Assembly: GCA_036345935.2 (NCBI GenBank)
Contig: JADWOT020000001.1
Coordinates: 36,871,679-36,935,678, forward strand
DNA: 64,000 nucleotides
Source of the DNA: Taenia hydatigena
Lineage: Eukaryota; Platyhelminthes; Cestoda; Cyclophyllidea; Taeniidae
Direction: 5' to 3'
Shown in pieces: positions 13,727 through 24,800 of the stretch (position 1 is its first letter; every line of letters starts with the position of its first letter). The notes beneath the pieces were generated by a model. That model did not search any database and was not told where the DNA came from. It was given only the letters and a program-made list of their open reading frames with translations. A program made the position numbers and the translations under genes.

Positions 13727-13912
13727 TGTAGCGTCCCAAGGCTCCCTTAAGGCAAAAGAAGGCAAAGTGGCAGGATAGAATAATACATATTCACTGGACA
13801 GAGGGAAAATGGCTGCTGGCATGGCCCAGAGGCCAGCCCACTCAGCTAGGGCAATATGGCCACCTCTGTGACCTTGACAGAAAACGGCAGTTCTAACAAC
13901 CAAAGTATTACA
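13727..13912 (-). repeat. 5' LTR of the mini-element
   Basis: On the minus strand this copy comes first, starting TGTAATACTTTGG and ending GGGACGCTACA, and is directly followed by the primer-binding-site-like sequence. It differs from the other LTR at only a few positions, which suggests fairly recent insertion. Confidence 0.8.
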
Positions 13913-14075
13913 CTTGGTGCTGCAAACAAGCTTCGCAGACCAGCCCATCCGACAAGGGTTTTGTTTGAGGTTTTGTATTCGCTCCTGATCCAGATGCCTT
14001 TATCGTCTTAAATCGATAAGCCACTTTTATATTTTGTATTTTTCACACCGTTGGATATTTTGCTGGAACGGTCCA

Positions 14076-14261
14076 TGTAGTACTTTGTTTGTTGTAACTA
14101 CCGGTTGGGGTCAAGGTCACAGGGGTGGCCATATTGCCCTAGCCGCGTGGGCTGGCCTCCGGGCCATGACAGCAGCCTATTTCCCTCTGTCCGTTGAATA
14201 TATATATTCTACCCTAGCATTCTGCCTTCTTTTGCCTTCGAGGGAGCCTCGGGACGCTACA
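14076..14261 (+). mobile_element. Solo LTR of the same family with target duplication
   Basis: 186 bp, TG...CA, in the orientation opposite to the neighbouring mini-element, whose LTR it matches along its length with scattered substitutions. It is flanked by GTCCA on each side (14071-14075 and 14262-14266). No internal domain or second LTR adjoins, so it is a solo LTR left by recombination between the two LTRs of one insertion. Confidence 0.85.
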
Positions 14262-14524
14262 GTCCATATCACGCTTTCCACTTACATCTTTCGATCAAAA
14301 CGCAGCTGGTATTCAAGCCACTTTGCTTATTTTGTTCTCGTGTTAACTATGCTTTATTTTGAAGTAATCGGAAACAACCCTCCTGGGATCAATTTTAAAC
14401 CCTTCACAGTGTATTGTGACGAGTCTTTCTCAAAGTCAAGATACAATAGTGGAACAGAAGGTTTGTTAAAAACTACCACTACGCCGATTTGAAGGCCATA
14501 TCACCGAGAAGGTATACGGTTGAA

Positions 14525-14740
14525 TGTGCTTGTTGTTTAACTCTCTATTTGATGGTCGGTTGGCTTTTAGGCCATGCCAGTATACCCAATCCCTTCTATA
14601 TTCCAGAGTATATATTCTGTCCTTGATACGTCTTTTTTCGTCCTCAGGAAAGTGTCTGGCTGCTACAATGGTGGCAGTGAAAAGCGAGCCTGATCTTAAA
14701 GGACTTCTGTCCTGATTTCTACTGCCGTTTAATGAACCTC
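14525..14740 (+). mobile_element. Degraded 5' LTR plus primer-binding region, older copy
   Basis: A weakly conserved LTR (about 14525-14667, ending CTACA, with a TATATATTCT stretch) is followed at once by TGGTGGCAGTG and a stretch resembling the start of the mini-element interior. A further, weaker LTR-like stretch with the same landmarks lies at about 15190-15416. Both are old decayed copies on the plus strand. Confidence 0.5.
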
Positions 14741-15879
14741 ATTAGGGCAAAGGACTGTATATGCTACGGATGGGAGAACCAGTGATGACCTCCAAACGGA
14801 ATGACTGAAAATGACATTTACTTTTGAAAACTAACCCAGTCTCGTGTTCTGCGCGATCCATCTGGAAGAGCTTCGTTACATACTTTTCCTACCGTACCTC
14901 TATAAAGATGTCAATGAAATGGGCCCGTGTTATTTCCTTAACTTCTCTATTAGCTGAGTTGAACCCAAATGTATAAGGCTGGGTAGAACTGAAGTGAGAA
15001 CAACGTAGCAACGAGAAAGAAGGCGAAATCCCACCCTAGAGAACTGCATTAAATATGATTTTAGGCCAATGTTCCTACCAAAAACTATGTGCACGCGTAA
15101 TAGCTAGCACAATTCGCTTCTCTGAATCTATTTTCCAAATTGGACCAAAATGGGATTAGTAACATTGTGATCAAGTATATCCTCTGCTGCATAGAAATTT
15201 GATGACCGGTACGGTTGGCTCGTAGACGTCTTCTTTCAGGGCCATGTGAAAGCCTTGTTTCAATTAACGACACTTTGTGGGCTGTTTGTATCTTCGCCGG
15301 GTTGGGTGACCTTTGAACCATGCCAGTAGTCCTAGACCTTCCTGTATGACCCATATGTATGCATATTGATCGAGAATTACGTCTTCATTCGTCTTCATGA
15401 AAGTGTCTGGGTGCTCCATGTATCTTATTAGACTTCAAGCCGCGCCTAATCAAGCGCGGAGTTAGCTAGTCAAAGCATTATAACAATTTTCAAAAACTTT
15501 TGCGTGGTATATGGGGAAAAAATACCTATGGTGAGCATCATCAAAATTACCCTTGGACCACTCCCTTGTTCTTTACTACTTGTGCAAAGTTGCTTTCATT
15601 CCCATGAGTAATGAAGTTACATGGTTGTTATGTGATTTCGAGATCTTAAATTTTTAGTGGTCAACGTCTAGGAATTGAAATCAGAAGAGACGTCAACACA
15701 CAAAGTGCTGTTTTATGTAATTCCTATGCCTTCTATCAGACACAGTACGTACCCGGGGGCATTCTCATTTCACGGCCCGCGAGTATCATGAACAGTGAAA
15801 GGACGGTTGGCATTGGCCCGTAGCTCTGTATGCGAGGAGAGCACGTGGTAGGCTTAAATTCCGGTCTTTAGGTTGCGAA

Positions 15880-17543
15880 TCCTTAGCGAAATTCTTCCGT
15901 AGCTCAATCAGAGTACGACTTGTTCTTTCTATATAATCAGTGCCCTGCGGATGTCCAGGTGTTGTGCGTGTCTTTGAGATCCGGCTTTCAAAATTAGGGA
16001 TCTGATCGTAATGGGCCGATTAGGGCACTCCTTGCTGACAAATTCATCGTTTGAAGGAAATTTAAGCGATCATACTTTAGTGAAACAGTCCACCATAATC
16101 TGGATGCATTGTTTTTCCTTTTTGATGGATGGTAGGCGACTTATTTCTTCCCTTGGGACCCTCATGGGCATGGGTCGCGGTGGTACGATCGCTGTAAGGG
16201 TATGCATTTTTAAATTTCTGCAAACGATACAAATTCGGCAAAAATTTAGAAAGTCTGGAATAAGCGAAGACCATCAGCATCCTTTACTCTAGGCATCTAC
16301 AGCCTTTTTGTTTACGGTGCCCAGCTGCCTGTGCGAGTATTGGAAAACTACTTGCACTAATGAGCTTGGGACAAATAGGCGCTTGGGAGACCCAAAGTCT
16401 TTTTGATACCATAGACCCTTATCCTTTAGAGTACTTTGGTACAATTCTTTGCACACTCGTCAGACCACCATACTGGAAGTGATCGTCTCTCTCATTGCGG
16501 ATTTGTAAGAAGTAAAGCCTCTCTCACATACTAAAATCGTGTTTGGATCTGTACTCTGCGCATTCTCCAATGATAGCAGATTATTTCAAAGATAGCGTAC
16601 CAACTACAACACTGCTTCAGCAAGGGTCAACCCGTCGGAAAGAGTATCCACATTTCCACGCATACGCCCTTTCCTGCATTCAACTGTACTAATCAATCTC
16701 CTCCATTGTTTTAATCCAGGCAAATGCTTCATAATTCATCCACACTATGAGCTTCCTCGCTACCAGGTAGTCTGATGGTTGTTTAATTAACGAACAGCTT
16801 ACTTATAATTCACTTTACTGTCTCTTGTTGAGTGCTGTACTCGCATGGACGAATGGACGATGGTGTGTTCCCTTCCTTCTTTGTCCCCCTGTGAAAGTAT
16901 ACTGCCCGCATCCGTATCCGGTACAAAGAGTAGAGCGCTCTCTTTAGGGCCGGGCAATGCTAGGACGGGTGTGGAGTAGAGTATTCCCTCCTATTCATTA
17001 AACCTTTCATCATGTTCGTCCTACCACTTGAGTCCTTTTATTGCCTGCTTCCCAACTAGTTATGCAGCAGAGTGGCGATCTGAGCAAAACTTTCAACTAA
17101 GTATGTGTAGTTAACCGCCAAACTTTGGAAACTGCGGAACTCCATCCGGTCGGTTGGTCTTTGTCATGTCCTTACTTGTTCGCACGGTCTTCGGCAATTG
17201 TCATCCCATCTAACTACACTGTGCCTCATGAGAGAAATCAAGTGTTGCAGGAAACGTCGATTCCCTAAGTCCTCAGGATCAATCTTGCGTCACGCAGATG
17301 GTCCAGTACTAGTTTCAGGTTGGCGCCATGCTCTCGACTATAGCTAATAAAGACGAGATTATCATTGAGACAGATTATACAGTGCTTTGAAAATAAACCA
17401 ACTGACGCTGTCTGCATTAGGCGAGGGATGGTGGCCACAGCGTTACAGAGTCCAAAGGGCATGGTCTGAATTTCGTAAAGTCCTTTCGGTAATATAAAGC
17501 CCGTCTTTTTTCTTTGTCTGTTCCTACCAATTCCACTTAACAA
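15880..17543 (-). pseudogene. Decayed Ty3/gypsy pol (RT, RNase H, integrase)
   Basis: On the minus strand, 17543-17265 encodes reverse transcriptase fingers/palm with the motif GLYEIQTMPFGLCNAVAT. The catalytic YLDD-type motif appears as CLND, which would be inactive. 17100-16690 shows frameshifted RNase H-like words (ALPGP, then AFAWIKTMEE, compare the gypsy TDHKAL...W segment). 16000-15880 contains an integrase-like GHPQGTDYIERTSRTL segment. The order RT, RNase H, integrase is that of Ty3/gypsy pol. Many stops and frameshifts mean it is not functional. Confidence 0.65.
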
Positions 17544-20500
17544 TAATTAAATCGGAGCCGCAGCTATCCCCACATAACTTAGACCACCTTTTCGCACTTT
17601 TTACTCATGTCGCCGATAACGAGAGGTCATAAAGTCATCGGTGTGGTAGTGAGACACAGGACTGGTTGAGTGAAGTGGAAGAATTGATTCTACGCCTGTG
17701 CATTGACAAAGGGGAGCTGAGCGCAGTAAGGGCTGCTTTACCACTACCTTATATAAACAAATCATTAGATCCTCTGTACAGATCAATGTGGTTCTCCACC
17801 CTAAACGTAAAATCTGGATGGTGACAAGGAAAAGTGCCAGAAGCGCACAACAGGAAAAAGGCTACCGTTTTGTGAAAATCGCATTACGAGTCACAGGAAA
17901 TGCCCTTTGTAATCTGCAGTATAGCGACCACTTCCGAACGCCTACTGCAAAATACACTAATCATGGGATTCCAAAAACACGATATAGCTCACTTTGGTGA
18001 CATTCTGCCTTAGATAAGGATACTCGGGAGTGAGTCGCCAATATGGGACTAGTGTTGGACCGTTAGACCCTGATGGGATGAAAATTACGTAAACTGTGTA
18101 GCAAAGCAAGTGGAGGCAGTAAGCGTAAGTTAACCAGGCAGAATCCTATGCAGAAGACAGCAAGCGTGCACGACGGTAAAGGTCGTCGTAAAAGAAAGGA
18201 GAGTTCTTGCTGGTTGGCCTTAATCTGGCCTCGAAAATTTTGCATTGTGGGTATCGATAAAACCGAGGCTATGTCCACCAGCTGATAGTGTCTATATGGG
18301 AGGTTGTCTGATTCGCCATCTTGCATTAGGCTAAGTGAAGCTGCGCTTATACAGGGCGACGTGCGAATAAATAGTGTCCTGCTCTGGGATACTCTGCGCT
18401 AGGCTTTGCTATGCCAGGCTAAGGCAATCAAAGCCATGCGACATTTCCGTAAACGCTGCGCCATCCCATTCTGACTAAGGGAAAAGGAAAGAACAGTAAA
18501 ATGGTAAGATGTAACTCACCGTGTATCAAAATTGACTTGTGAAGCAGCATAAGAAAAGGATTTAAATGGCATTACACCTTCAAGAAGAGAGAAAAAGGAA
18601 ATCTGTGATATCGAACGAGTAGACTGCATGCTATTGTTAGAGAAGTCATGCAGATGGGGCATATTTTAAAATGTGTTTGATTAACTTCCAGGCTCCTTCA
18701 ATGGACTTCGTAGAGTTACGTAACCTGGGAAAACAATAATTTGTCTTCTTGAAAAACGGGTGTTTTTACACAACTTAAACCAAAGGTTTTGCCATCACTC
18801 TAGCTCTTGCGGTTGCCTGTGTCACCATAATCGGTGTACATGTAAGAATTACCCTCTGGCCGTGCAAAGAACAAACGTGCTCTTGCTTCCACTCCATACG
18901 GGCAGCCTCCACCTTACGCTGCCAGGACATTTGGCACATGGATGGTATTGAGCTTTAAAATGCATTTAAACAGAATTTTCACGCCTTCACAACAACTAAC
19001 AACCCTAGGCAACATAGTCTTGCGTAAATATAAAGACTGTTTCCAAATAAATGTCACCTTACCGAATGCAATGCTGCATAATCGAGTGGTCAGCAAATTA
19101 AAAGCATACGCATTTTTAGTTTCTGCTGCCCAAGAGTTCAGCTAACTTCCTTTTATGCTTGGCGTCATGCTATAAGACAAGGTTTGCTTGCATCGAAAAA
19201 TGAAAATCCTTATTTAGTATTTAATCTGGGCTTTTAAGTCTCACGCATGAAGTTTAAAATGAAAAGTATTTTGCTACAATAAACGCGCATTTGCCTTATT
19301 CCTGTTTATTTCACACATACTGATTTGTAACCATCAATAGTGTGGTGGTCCCTAGTGATTTTTGGTGATTTTTAGATTTTAATAAATTACAAAGAAAGGC
19401 GAGGAACTGGATTTTTCCTTATTCCTTACGCGCTTCATTTATGCCGAATTGATGGGCTTGCCACTTAGGAGCAGTGGAACTTTTCAGACCAAAGTCCTTC
19501 GTAGGACTTCCATTCCTTTGCCTTAGTCGAAAAGATGTTACTAACATTAGTGTGAGCTTTGAACAGAATTTCGACCAAGCTGCATTGCAATACACTAAAC
19601 CATATTGCATTGCCCCGATTCACCACCCTCATCGTTTCCTTTATTCTTTTAAGTGGGTATGATAGACCGATCCCGACCATCTCTTCCGCCTTTTATCGAA
19701 AAAGGCATGCTGATGAGACGATTAGAGACGAAAAGAAGAAAGTTAAAAGCGCTAGCTCTAATCCCCTCCTCTTCAAATCATCGGAGCACATATTTGTGAA
19801 TTTTCGGTCATGAACCTCCGTTTAGATTTAGTGAGTACTCTACTCCCCAGCTACAAGAAAGTAGTTGATGTCTTGCGATGAGAATTCGAAGTGTCATTTA
19901 GATACAGGGCTATGACTAAATGGAAAATAAAAAAAATTGAAAGTTCTCTTTAGGATCTAAATGGGTGATTGATGGGAAAATGATTTAGTGTGTGCATTCC
20001 ACTTTATCCTAGGGGTCGTGAGACGAATCTTCTATACATTTCGACAGCAGGTCGATCATGTCGAAATCCACTGGATGAACTTGGAATTCACTCAGTTATA
20101 CTGCAAATGCGTTGTAGTTTGCGCAATCAGGACTCGCAACCAGAAGTATCTTATTTGTAGCTGCCTTCTCAAGAAGCGGGTAAAGTGCAGCATGATGTCA
20201 TCACTTTTGGCGCACTCGCACTTTTTTCTTTCACTCAACCTTACAACTAATAGAATAAGGGGACTTGCGTATTTGATTAATAAAAAGATCAAGTGACAAC
20301 TTCATTCAACCAATTCATCAATTAATGGTGCTATGATAGGCCGTAGTCAAGCCGAACGACGCGAGCGACCAAATGTAGATTGGTATGAGACGCGCGCAGA
20401 GATGCAGCAATGTAAAGTGTGCGTAAGGCCGGTTCAAATGTCAGCCTCTTTACAGTATGAGAGCATCTCACTAAACGTATCGTTTGCAAATTTTTGCATG

Positions 20501-21871
20501 CGACGCCTCCAATCTCTTAATTCCATCCTGACTCGTTAATGACACACCATTGTTTACTCACGTGGCCCTAATTTTTCAATGGTTCCGCCCGCAGGTTCTG
20601 CAAATTATGGGAAGTAAACTTAGACCTGCCGTCTTTTGTATAAGTGTACCGATTTTACGATACAAATCTTAAATGTTTTACGTTCCATCTTGATATCAAC
20701 ACTAAAGATGTTCGATTAGCCCGTTCCTTCCTTTCCTAAGGGATCAGGTTTACCTCCTCAGAAGGGAATTAAAGGATTATCAAAAGAACGAAGAAGGGAT
20801 GTACCATCGGTTCTGTTGTACAGAGTCTCTTCTTAAACATTCTCCATTTTCTCGTTCCCGTTTAGCAATCGCTACGTAGTTCGTACTGTAGAACACATTA
20901 GAAATAGGGTCGGTTGGATAAACTTGCGCAGACAAAGGAATCCAGTCAAGAAGACTAGTGAGTGACAGAGCGACACCTAGAATGCTGGAACAATCAAAAC
21001 AAAGCAAATTTGCCAGATTTGAAGGCGTGCTCATCATATCTTCCTTAATTAATGCCAATGTACACGGTTTTGGCTCTGGTGATCTCCGACTCTGGAGAAC
21101 GTACGGCAGTATGGATCTTTCTGCTCGTAATGGTCCAGTCTTTGTTGTGTTGCGCCAGTCTAATTGACAACCAATTCCAGCGATGGGCATGGAAATGTTG
21201 TTGGTGCGTTCTTTGAGGAGTTTATGACCGACACATGTGAATGAAGTGTCTACGTCCAAATACACATGGTACAATATCTTGCTGATGCAAAGTGCGTAAG
21301 TCCCCTTTATCCGCTCCCTACTTCCCATTCTCCTCCTCAACTTGTTCATCTCGAGCACCTTTACCTACGATGCCCTTTCCCGCCCTTGCTTGAAACCGCC
21401 TTCAAGGTCATGTTAACGTTGCTCAACTCGCCTTAATCGATCCGTAATCGCCCTGCGAATTCATTGTTTGTCTATGCATTTTCCGTATGATTTACCTTCG
21501 CTATCACTGATCCACTGCTACACATCCACCTGTAATGCATTTTGAATAGAATTGGACATTGGGATCTCCACCATAGCCCACTTTTAACAAAGGAATATTG
21601 AAAGCTAGATGTCAACAAACGTAGCTCCACTTATTCCAACTACTGCTCTAGACTTACCAACTGGCCATCGCCTTCTAGGTTAGTTCATATGCCTGTAGTA
21701 GTGCATGTATTTGTGCAAGTGCAGCATTTTCGTCACCCAAAAGTGATATGAGTGTTGAAGTAATGATACCCGTGACTTCGTACCAGTAAATGCATGCTCC
21801 ATTAATAGAATTGATTTGTCTTCGGCAGTGCAGTACGCATCCTTCATTCATCAATCAATTTACACAAACAC
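17544..21871. other. Unassigned intergenic stretch
   Basis: Short frames only, apart from the 192-codon frame at 20780-21358. No repeats, exons or RNA genes were recognised. Some of it may be retroelement sequence decayed beyond recognition. Confidence 0.35.
20780..21358 (-). other. Longest uninterrupted reading frame, unknown
   Basis: An open frame of 192 codons; the first ATG is at 21349, giving 189 residues. I recognise no family. The N-terminus is basic, and a stretch around residues 125-150 is moderately hydrophobic. It is the longest stop-free frame in the window, but in sequence of this size such a frame can arise by chance. No splice partners or neighbouring exons were recognised. 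Confidence 0.2.
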
Positions 21872-24800
21872 GCTCTCTTAGTCAAACAATAATGCGTTCG
21901 TATGCTATTTCATTATGTTATTGGGCAATTCAAATTTATATGAAGCTTGGATGAATCGCATACTAGTGTAGCACTACGTGGCCTCCCTTCGTTTTCCAAA
22001 TAAATTGAAGAGAGGAACATTAATAAGCATTGTCTCATTCATTCTTTGTGCATTGTTTTCCAAACTCTATCTTAACATTTCTTTCTTGATTACTTGTAAG
22101 CCTTTTTTAGACACAACTCACGCCCTCCCATCATCGTAATTAAAATTAAAGCATTTGCACCAGCTGGTGGTGAATGCATAAAATTATTATATTTACAGTT
22201 ACTAATCAAGTGCTTTCCTAAGGAACTTATAATCGCTGCACTTTTTCACCGAACCCTTGCCAATGTACTTGTTACAAATCCGACTTTGCATCTGGCCTTG
22301 AGCACCGACTGAAGACTGAGTCTGATTAAATTCCTTCAAGTATTTCCAATTCCTTGTTAATTTAATTGCAAAGAAGTCATTCTTCCAATCCAGTCCTGTT
22401 GAGTGACGATCACCCTCTCCCTTTTGAAGCTACCAGCGACTAAAAACTATCATGAGGCTGAGGTCATCACCAGACTTTGCCCGGTGATTCGTGCAAATCA
22501 GCTCAAATGCCCCAGTCTTAGTCGGCACAACAAAAAATGACCTTCGGCAATCGTCTATCGCTATTAACAAGGGCGGCGTTGGAAACATGGTCGATCACGG
22601 AAGTACTTTCCGTTTGAGGCCAGTGACCCGCAAAGACAATGGCAGTGACCTGAGTGATGCGGTTAACGCATTCGTTGCCAGCCCTGAAAGAAGGTCATTC
22701 GACCAATCAGCTTCCAGGTGTTTGGTTGTTTCTATTGCATTAACATCTGCACTACCGAAATGAAGCGCTCAAATGCTTATCAACACCCCACGGTTCCTCA
22801 CCTCGCACCAGATCTGTGGCACTATTTAGTCCGACCCAAATTGCATCCATGCCAAACCGATGAAAGGGAACATATGTACATTCAATCTTAATCGCAGATT
22901 ACTCATTACTTTACTCACGTTTGAGTCGATGAAATCACTGTCGTCGTAGCATTATCGTTCCTACTGCATTCATCAATCTATCTTACCAAATAGAGCGTAG
23001 CTGCCATGCAATACTCCTACAGCACCATCTTCCCTTGTGCATTAAAAGAGAACCCACGAATGATCAACTTCATCACTTCCTTCTCTACCATCACTTGTTG
23101 CGCGATCAGTTTATCATCAAACCATTAGGTTAGCATTTTCCTCAATGCACTTTTGTAGAATCGAAGTTGGCAATCCAATGACAACAGAATACTTGTCAAA
23201 CATTTTCAAATATTACTTCATTTTTGAAAGTGACTAATCAAAACCTGCTTAAGATAGCCGGGAATGAGATATTGCCCTTCAGGTCCACCTTGAGGAATAT
23301 ACGAGATTCCAACCCTTACTATAGCTCCGTGGTGGATAGGCGGAATGGTTTATGGACTGCTAAAGGGGATAATCAGAATGAGCATCGATGCACTAAATTA
23401 ATGAATGGAAACTGCAGGGTTACAGCAATTACCGCGGACAGATGTGTAACTCAATTAAAAATATTAAAATTTTGTCGCAGAGTAGCAGAACCAGTTTTCT
23501 CATACTGTATTGTAGTGGTATGGTTAACAGGGTATTTACCTACACGAACGATTCTGTTTTGCGTACTTTCACCCTGCGCCATGGCATAACTCTAACCACT
23601 GTACCTCACTTATAAGACTACAAATGCTGCAAAAGAACGTCCTCTTCAAATCAATCTATCCATTTTATGAGAATACAAGCATAGATGAAGTAGATAAATC
23701 CGATACTGCTGCACCATTGACAGAGTCGGCAAATTTCCATGGACTTCTTAAGGGGGCTTAAGACGCCGGATTTACCTACGGCTTTTCTTCAAACGCTAGT
23801 AAACACTCCGAATTCTACATAGGCTCTCCAGAGCCTATTTTTGACCTTAGTAGAGTCCAGGTAGGCTTAAACACCGAGTTGAATAAGCACTGTCCTACCT
23901 CGGCCCAAATCGTTGATCGACAAGGAGCCAGAGACGAGGAAGATTGCTGGACGAATCTCTAGCTACTAGCGGAATGCGCCATCAGTGGCTTACCTCATCC
24001 CTTAATCGAAATAACACATCAAGATGGGAAACATTGTCGTTGAAAGTAAGATTTCATGATACTTAGTGTAAAAGCACTGTTGAAAATTACAGTTGATTGC
24101 AAGCAATTGCATTGTACCCACCATTCGCACCGAAATAATTGGAAGCGCACCCTGTTCTATCTTTCAACTTGAAGTGAAAAAGAGGAATTCTACATCTGTT
24201 ATGTCAAACAGGTTTGTGCTTGCAGTATGAGGGTTTTGATCCGGGAGACAAATTGTAAAAAACACTTGTCGAGGATCCATTCATGATCACATTTCCAGAA
24301 AAACCATTTGATTGATGAAGGCACCTCCCCTTTTTACATGTTGGGAAGCATCGTCATGGGGAACTCGATTCGTTGGGAGCATTTATGCCTGCAACTGATC
24401 AGCAGTGAACCCTGTCGGCGACCATCCGCGTCACACTTGGCTAAATTATTCCACCTTATCAAGCGCAATATCTGCACAGCTGTATATTAACTTGCGAGCG
24501 CTAAAGTTCCCAGTGTCTTACCGGATACCATCAACTGTACCATATATTTACTTAATTTACAAAGAAGTCTTTACGGATTGGCGAAATTCAGTGTACCTCT
24601 CCTCCTTTCAGGGAACCGTCACAACGAGTAGTTTATGCTGTTCTTTGGATTCCTCCAAAGTTCTTGTCTCGGCTACTGTAAATAACTTCAACCACGGCTA
24701 TCTACCACCTTTCTGAGGTCAAAACAAGATAACATTAACAATTAAGCATAGCCGCCGATCTATACAAATGCATTTATTTCCTATTCTAAAAGTCTACTTA

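Larger units (their letters stand above)
13053..13912 (-). mobile_element. Complete 860-bp LTR mini-element (TRIM-like)
   Basis: Two direct LTRs (13053-13237, 185 bp; 13727-13912, 186 bp) flank about 489 bp of internal sequence. LTRs begin TG and end CA, and carry a TATATATA stretch. Read on the minus strand, a primer-binding-site-like TGGTGGCAGCGG follows the 5' LTR, and a purine-rich tract (AAAGAGGAGAGGGG) precedes the 3' LTR. The element is bounded on both sides by the 5-bp direct repeat CTTGG (13048-13052 and 13913-13917), a target-site duplication. The interior has no reverse transcriptase, integrase or long open frame, so it must be mobilised in trans. It resembles terminal-repeat retrotransposons in miniature reported from taeniid tapeworms; that assignment is from general knowledge, not a search. 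Confidence 0.85.
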
